Under the pieces are notes generated by a model. It searched no databases. It saw nothing but the letters and a program-made list of their open reading frames with translations, and was not told the origin of the DNA. Position numbers and translations under genes: made by a program. This document shows, piece after piece, positions 47,691 through 50,679 of a DNA stretch of 50,679 nt. Source of the DNA: MFKM01 sp038065115 (GTDB lineage Bacteria; Patescibacteriota; Minisyncoccia; UBA6257; MFKM01); assembly GCA_038065115.1 (NCBI GenBank), contig JBBTRS010000004.1:1-50679 (forward strand), in the 5' to 3' direction. Each line of letters starts with the position of its first letter. The stretch's first letter is position 1.

Positions 47691-49364
47691 ATGATTGGAA
47701 AACAAAAAGAATCCGACTTGGGGGAGTTATTGGCCAAAGAACGCCGCGAAGCTCAAGAGCGCGAAGCTCAACGCCGGGCGGCCAAGTTGGGTTTTTCTTA
47801 TATAAGCCTAATCGCCGTTCCGGTTCAGACTAAGGCTTTGCGGTTGATCAACGGGCAAGAAGCCGAAGAAGCCCGACTGGCCGCTTTTCAATTAAAAAAA
47901 AATCAGTTAAGTTTGGCGGTTTTTGACCCCGATGCCACTGATGCCAAAAAAATAATAAATAAATTAAAAGTTGACGGTTATCAGGTAGAAATTTTTATCG
48001 TTTCTCTGGAGAGCTTGGATTATGCTTGGGGTTTTTATCAATTCGTCGCGCCCGAAGCCAAAGAAATCACGGGCAAGGTGGAAATTTCCGCCAACAAGAT
48101 AAAAGAATTAACAAAAAAATTAGGCGACCTCAAAAATTTTAAAAGCCAGCTTCAAGATTTCAAAGAACCCAGGGTTTCTCAGATACTGGAGATTGTTTTA
48201 GCCGGAGCCTTGGTTAATCGGGCTTCGGATATTCATTTTGAGTCGGAGAAGGCCGGAGCCAAACTGCGTTTGCGAATAGACGGCTTGCTTTACGACCTTT
48301 ATAGCTTAACCTCCGCCGTTTACATGGCCTTGGTTTCCCGAATAAAGCTTCTTTCAAAATTAAAATTAAACATCAAAGATCAGCCGCAAGACGGCCGTTT
48401 TACCGTCAGCCTGGAAGGCGATGATATTGAAATCAGGACTTCGGTGATTCCCTCGGAATTCGGCGAAACCATTGTTTTAAGGATTTTAGACCCGGCTATC
48501 ATAAAAGTGGATTTTGAAAAATTGGGATTACGGAAGGACGACTTGGAAATCATAGAAAAGGAATTAAAACGGCCCAACGGCATGATTTTAAACACGGGGC
48601 CGACCGGTTCGGGGAAAACCACCACTCTTTACGCTTTTCTTAAAAAAACTTATCAGCCGGAAATAAAAATTATTACCATTGAAGACCCGATCGAATATCA
48701 TCTTGAGGGCATTGAGCAAACCCAGGTTAATTCTAAGGCGGGCTATGATTTCAAGAACGGTTTGCGTTCTATTTTGCGCCAAGACCCCGATATTATTTTG
48801 GTTGGAGAAATTCGCGATTTGGAAACGGCTCAAATTGCCATGCACGCGGCTTTAACCGGCCATCTTGTTTTTTCAACCCTTCACACCAACGAAGCCGTTG
48901 GCGCCATTCCCCGTTTGATTGACTTGGGCGTAAAGCCGTCGGTTATTTCTCCGGCTATCAATTTAATCATCGCCCAGCGTTTAGTGAGAAAACTCTGCCC
49001 TGTTTGCAAAAAAGAGCAAAAAATTGACGAACAATTAGCTAAAAAGATTAAAAATTTTATTAGCCGGTTGCCTTCGCGGGTGGATCGGACGGCGTTGGAT
49101 AAATTCAAGATTTTTGAATCCGGTGGCTGTCAATGGTGCGGTGGTTTGGGGTATAAGGAGAGAGTTGGGATTTTTGAACTTTTTTCAATGACTCCGGAAG
49201 CAATGGAAGTTATTGCCAAAGAAATCACCGATTCGGATTTTCAAAAATTGGCGCGGCAACAAGGCATGACCAGCATGCAAGAAGACGGCCTGATTAAAAT
49301 CCTTTTAGGTTTTACTAGCTTTGAAGAAGTAGAGAGAGCCACCGGGCCGTTAATGCTTGAATAA
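47691..49364 (+). CDS. pilB: PilB/GspE-family assembly ATPase
   Basis: 557 aa hexameric ATPase of type IV pilus or type II secretion systems. N-terminal 150 residues are a divergent MshEN-like domain; then HFESEKAGAKLRLRIDGLL, Walker A NTGPTGSGKTTTLYA (about 302-316), the Asp box IEDPIEYHLEGIEQTQV, Walker B DPDIILVGEIRD and the His box TGHLVFSTLHTNEA. The tetra-Cys zinc motif CPVCKK...CQWCGG is intact. In CPR, pilB, pilT and pilC are usually elsewhere together; only this one is seen here. ruvB follows 6 nt later. Confidence 0.95.
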   Translation: MIGKQKESDLGELLAKERREAQEREAQRRAAKLGFSYISLIAVPVQTKALRLINGQEAEEARLAAFQLKKNQLSLAVFDPDATDAKKIINKLKVDGYQVEIFIVSLESLDYAWGFYQFVAPEAKEITGKVEISANKIKELTKKLGDLKNFKSQLQDFKEPRVSQILEIVLAGALVNRASDIHFESEKAGAKLRLRIDGLLYDLYSLTSAVYMALVSRIKLLSKLKLNIKDQPQDGRFTVSLEGDDIEIRTSVIPSEFGETIVLRILDPAIIKVDFEKLGLRKDDLEIIEKELKRPNGMILNTGPTGSGKTTTLYAFLKKTYQPEIKIITIEDPIEYHLEGIEQTQVNSKAGYDFKNGLRSILRQDPDIILVGEIRDLETAQIAMHAALTGHLVFSTLHTNEAVGAIPRLIDLGVKPSVISPAINLIIAQRLVRKLCPVCKKEQKIDEQLAKKIKNFISRLPSRVDRTALDKFKIFESGGCQWCGGLGYKERVGIFELFSMTPEAMEVIAKEITDSDFQKLARQQGMTSMQEDGLIKILLGFTSFEEVERATGPLMLE

Positions 49365-49370
49365 TTAATT

Positions 49371-50396
49371 ATGAATAAGGAGAAAAATAGCAACGAAGAT
49401 AGGAACGTTGATTTGGTTTTACGGCCGACAAATTGGTCGGAGTATGTTGGGCAGGAAAAAGTCAAAAAGAACCTCAAGATGATTATGGAAGCGGCTAAAA
49501 AAAGAGGCGAGGTTTGCGATCACTTGCTGTTTTATGGTCAGGCGGGTTTAGGCAAAACCACTCTGGCTAATTTGCTAGCTAAGGAAATGGGGACGGGTAT
49601 TAAAACCACTACCGGTCCGGCTTTGGAAAAGGCCGGAGATTTAGTCGCTATTTTGACTAATCTGGAACCCAAAGACATTCTTTTCATTGACGAGATCCAT
49701 CGGGTTAATAAATTAATTGAAGAGGTTTTTTATCCGGCAATGGAAAGCCGAAAAATTCATTTAATTGTCGGCAAGGGGCCCTCGGCTCGCAGTTTTTCTT
49801 TAGACCTTCCGCCTTTTACTTTAGTGGGGGCGACAGTCAGGGTTAGCCTGCTTTCCAATCCTTTGCGTTCGCGTTTTGGAGGCACTTTTAAACTGGATTA
49901 TTATAATTTAGAAGATATGGAAAAAATCATTCAACGCTCGGCTCGGTTGCTGGGAGTGGGATTAGACGCCCCGGCTTTAAAAATGCTGGCAAAGGCTTCG
50001 CGTTTTACGCCCCGGGTGGCCAATCGTCTTTTGAAGAGGGCTCGGGATTTCGCCGAAGTTTATTCTCAAGGAAAAATCAACGAAGAGGTCGTCGTAAAAA
50101 CCTTGGCTATGCTGGAAATTGACGAAACGGGGCTTGAGGCCAACGACCGGCGTTTATTGGAGATTATTATTGAAAAATTCAATGGCGGGCCGGTCGGTTT
50201 GAAAAATTTAGCGGCCAGTTTGAGCGAAGACGTCGGAACAATTGAAGAAGTCTACGAGCCTTATCTAATGAGCATTGGTTTTTTAAACCGAACCTCGGCT
50301 GGCCGCGTCGCCACCCAAGCGGCTTACGAATATTTGAAAATTTCCGCCCGAGGCGGATCCGCTTTTAGCGGAAAAAATAAGGGGTTAGGGGTTTAA
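49371..50396 (+). CDS. ruvB: Holliday junction helicase RuvB
   Basis: 341 aa AAA+ branch-migration motor: LRPTNWSEYVGQEKVKKNL, Walker A YGQAGLGKTTLANLL, Walker B ILFIDEIHRVN, sensor GATVRVSLLSNPLRSRF, and C-terminal winged-helix (LAASLSEDVGTIEEVYEPYLM, GFLNRTSAGRVATQAAYEYL). Normal length, with a C-terminal tail ARGGSAFSGKNKGLGV encoded by two adjacent palindromes, not part of the fold. RuvA is not in the window. The ATG is AT-rich upstream with an AATTATG context. Confidence 0.96.
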   Translation: MNKEKNSNEDRNVDLVLRPTNWSEYVGQEKVKKNLKMIMEAAKKRGEVCDHLLFYGQAGLGKTTLANLLAKEMGTGIKTTTGPALEKAGDLVAILTNLEPKDILFIDEIHRVNKLIEEVFYPAMESRKIHLIVGKGPSARSFSLDLPPFTLVGATVRVSLLSNPLRSRFGGTFKLDYYNLEDMEKIIQRSARLLGVGLDAPALKMLAKASRFTPRVANRLLKRARDFAEVYSQGKINEEVVVKTLAMLEIDETGLEANDRRLLEIIIEKFNGGPVGLKNLAASLSEDVGTIEEVYEPYLMSIGFLNRTSAGRVATQAAYEYLKISARGGSAFSGKNKGLGV

Positions 50397-50404
50397 GTTT
50401 TATC

Positions 50405-50611
50405 AAAAACTTTTCCCCGCCAGCAAATTTCCGCTCGGATAAATTATCCTCGTTCCTCGTCAGAAATTGACGGAAAATGGCGAACTCAACCAATCTTACG
50501 AGGTTAAACCTCGTAAGATTGGGATTCAAACAGCGCCATTTTCCTATTTCTTTCCTTCTCACTCGGTAATTTATCACCTCGCTTCAACAGGCTGGCTAAG
50601 GAAAAGTTTTT
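50405..50611. repeat. Long nested inverted repeat downstream of ruvB
   Basis: The outer perfect arms are AAAAACTTTTCC (50405-50416) and GGAAAAGTTTTT (50600-50611). The next arms are a GATAAATTA-type pair (50438-50446, 50567-50575) and GGAAAATGGCG/CGCCATTTTCC (50472-50482, 50534-50544). The centre is a perfect 33-bp palindrome (CCAATCTTACGAGGTT at 50490-50505, complement at 50507-50522). The whole 207 bp is an imperfect hairpin. Together with 50612-50660 this fills the gap without a gene. Confidence 0.85.
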
Positions 50612-50660
50612 AATAGACGGTATATTTAGTCCGTTCAACAAGTAAGCGCAACACTTCTGG

Positions 50661-50679
50661 TAGAATAGAAGTGTATGAA
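50661..50679 (+). promoter_or_regulatory. Extended -10 and leaderless start of the next gene (partial)
   Basis: TGGTAGAAT (TGn plus TAGAAT, 50661-50666) is followed 8 nt later by an ATG at 50675-50677, where the window ends. The start codon would sit at the transcription start. The gene itself cannot be named. Confidence 0.45.

Noticed and set aside
50365..50577. 70-codon minus-strand frame after ruvB
   Set aside because: It lies in the large inverted repeat and overlaps the ruvB end; the protein has no recognisable pattern.
1..50679. CRISPR array or insertion sequence
   Set aside because: No series of regularly spaced direct repeats and no transposase-like frame were seen. The direct repeats present are single pairs over 2 kb apart.
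1..50679. UGA read as glycine
   Set aside because: Well-defined genes such as the DksA-type gene and virB4 end at TGA, and none requires read-through.

Overview
The window looks like a chromosomal segment of a Candidate Phyla Radiation (Patescibacteria) bacterium, most likely of the Parcubacteria group. This is inferred from gene content: a VirB4/VirB6/PrgI/pilin cluster of the type found in these genomes, trimmed versions of universal proteins (393-aa NusA, 233-aa YidC, 174-aa YebC), no rnpA between rpmH and yidC, and no metabolic pathway genes. TGA and TAA both end genes, so the UGA-glycine code of some CPR lineages does not apply. No database search was possible; names rest on motifs and family knowledge.

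Layout. 0.2-3.8 kb: nusA, a small membrane protein, tRNA-Glu and a membrane histidine kinase. 3.8-12.8 kb: an AT-rich accessory region with a radical SAM protein, two GNAT acetyltransferases, a RiPP-like pair (radical SAM/SPASM maturase plus a 37-aa Cys-containing precursor), a prolyl oligopeptidase, a second tiny peptide gene, two APH-fold kinases and a broken peptidase gene. 12.9-24.5 kb: plsC, a response regulator, then rpsO, an NYN protein, pnp, a membrane protein, a DksA-type protein, comM, an M23 peptidase, murD, rsmA and a peptidoglycan-binding protein. 24.7-36.5 kb: one long plus-strand block of type IV secretion-like genes. 36.7-40.7 kb: the replication-origin neighbourhood (jag-yidC-rpmH divergent from dnaA-dnaN). 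40.8-50.4 kb: PBP1A, tyrS, a tiny zinc-ribbon protein, ruvC, a short yebC, a lipoprotein and a glycolipid-type glycosyltransferase sharing a divergent promoter, a PilB ATPase and ruvB.

The most interesting signal is at 5.4-7.1 kb. A promoter with a 20-bp palindrome drives a SPASM radical SAM enzyme carrying an N-terminal PqqD-like recognition domain. It is followed by a gene too short for routine calling: a strong Shine-Dalgarno, a 37-aa basic peptide beginning MKHVKLL and ending in a Cys-Met-Cys-Cys cluster, and a perfect 10-bp-stem terminator. The MKH(I/V)K start recalls SCIFF/CcpM-type ranthipeptide precursors. A second 21-aa peptide with the same style of SD and terminator lies tail-to-tail with the prolyl oligopeptidase at 10.2 kb. 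Both cassettes are bounded by direct repeats that correspond to the two ends of the acetyltransferase gene lying between them, so the region looks assembled by insertion or recombination.

Other structure includes two large nested inverted repeats (36.57-36.71 and 50.40-50.61 kb), palindromic insertions inside coding sequences (pilin signal peptide, ruvB C-terminus, a shared GRPEKSK-coding element in rsmA and a T4SS gene), and a leader ORF with an attenuator-like hairpin before an acetyltransferase. Genes also fall into two start styles: several housekeeping-type starts sit 7-8 nt after a -10 box (leaderless), while the peptide, maturase, lipoprotein and glycosyltransferase genes have strong GGAGG sites.
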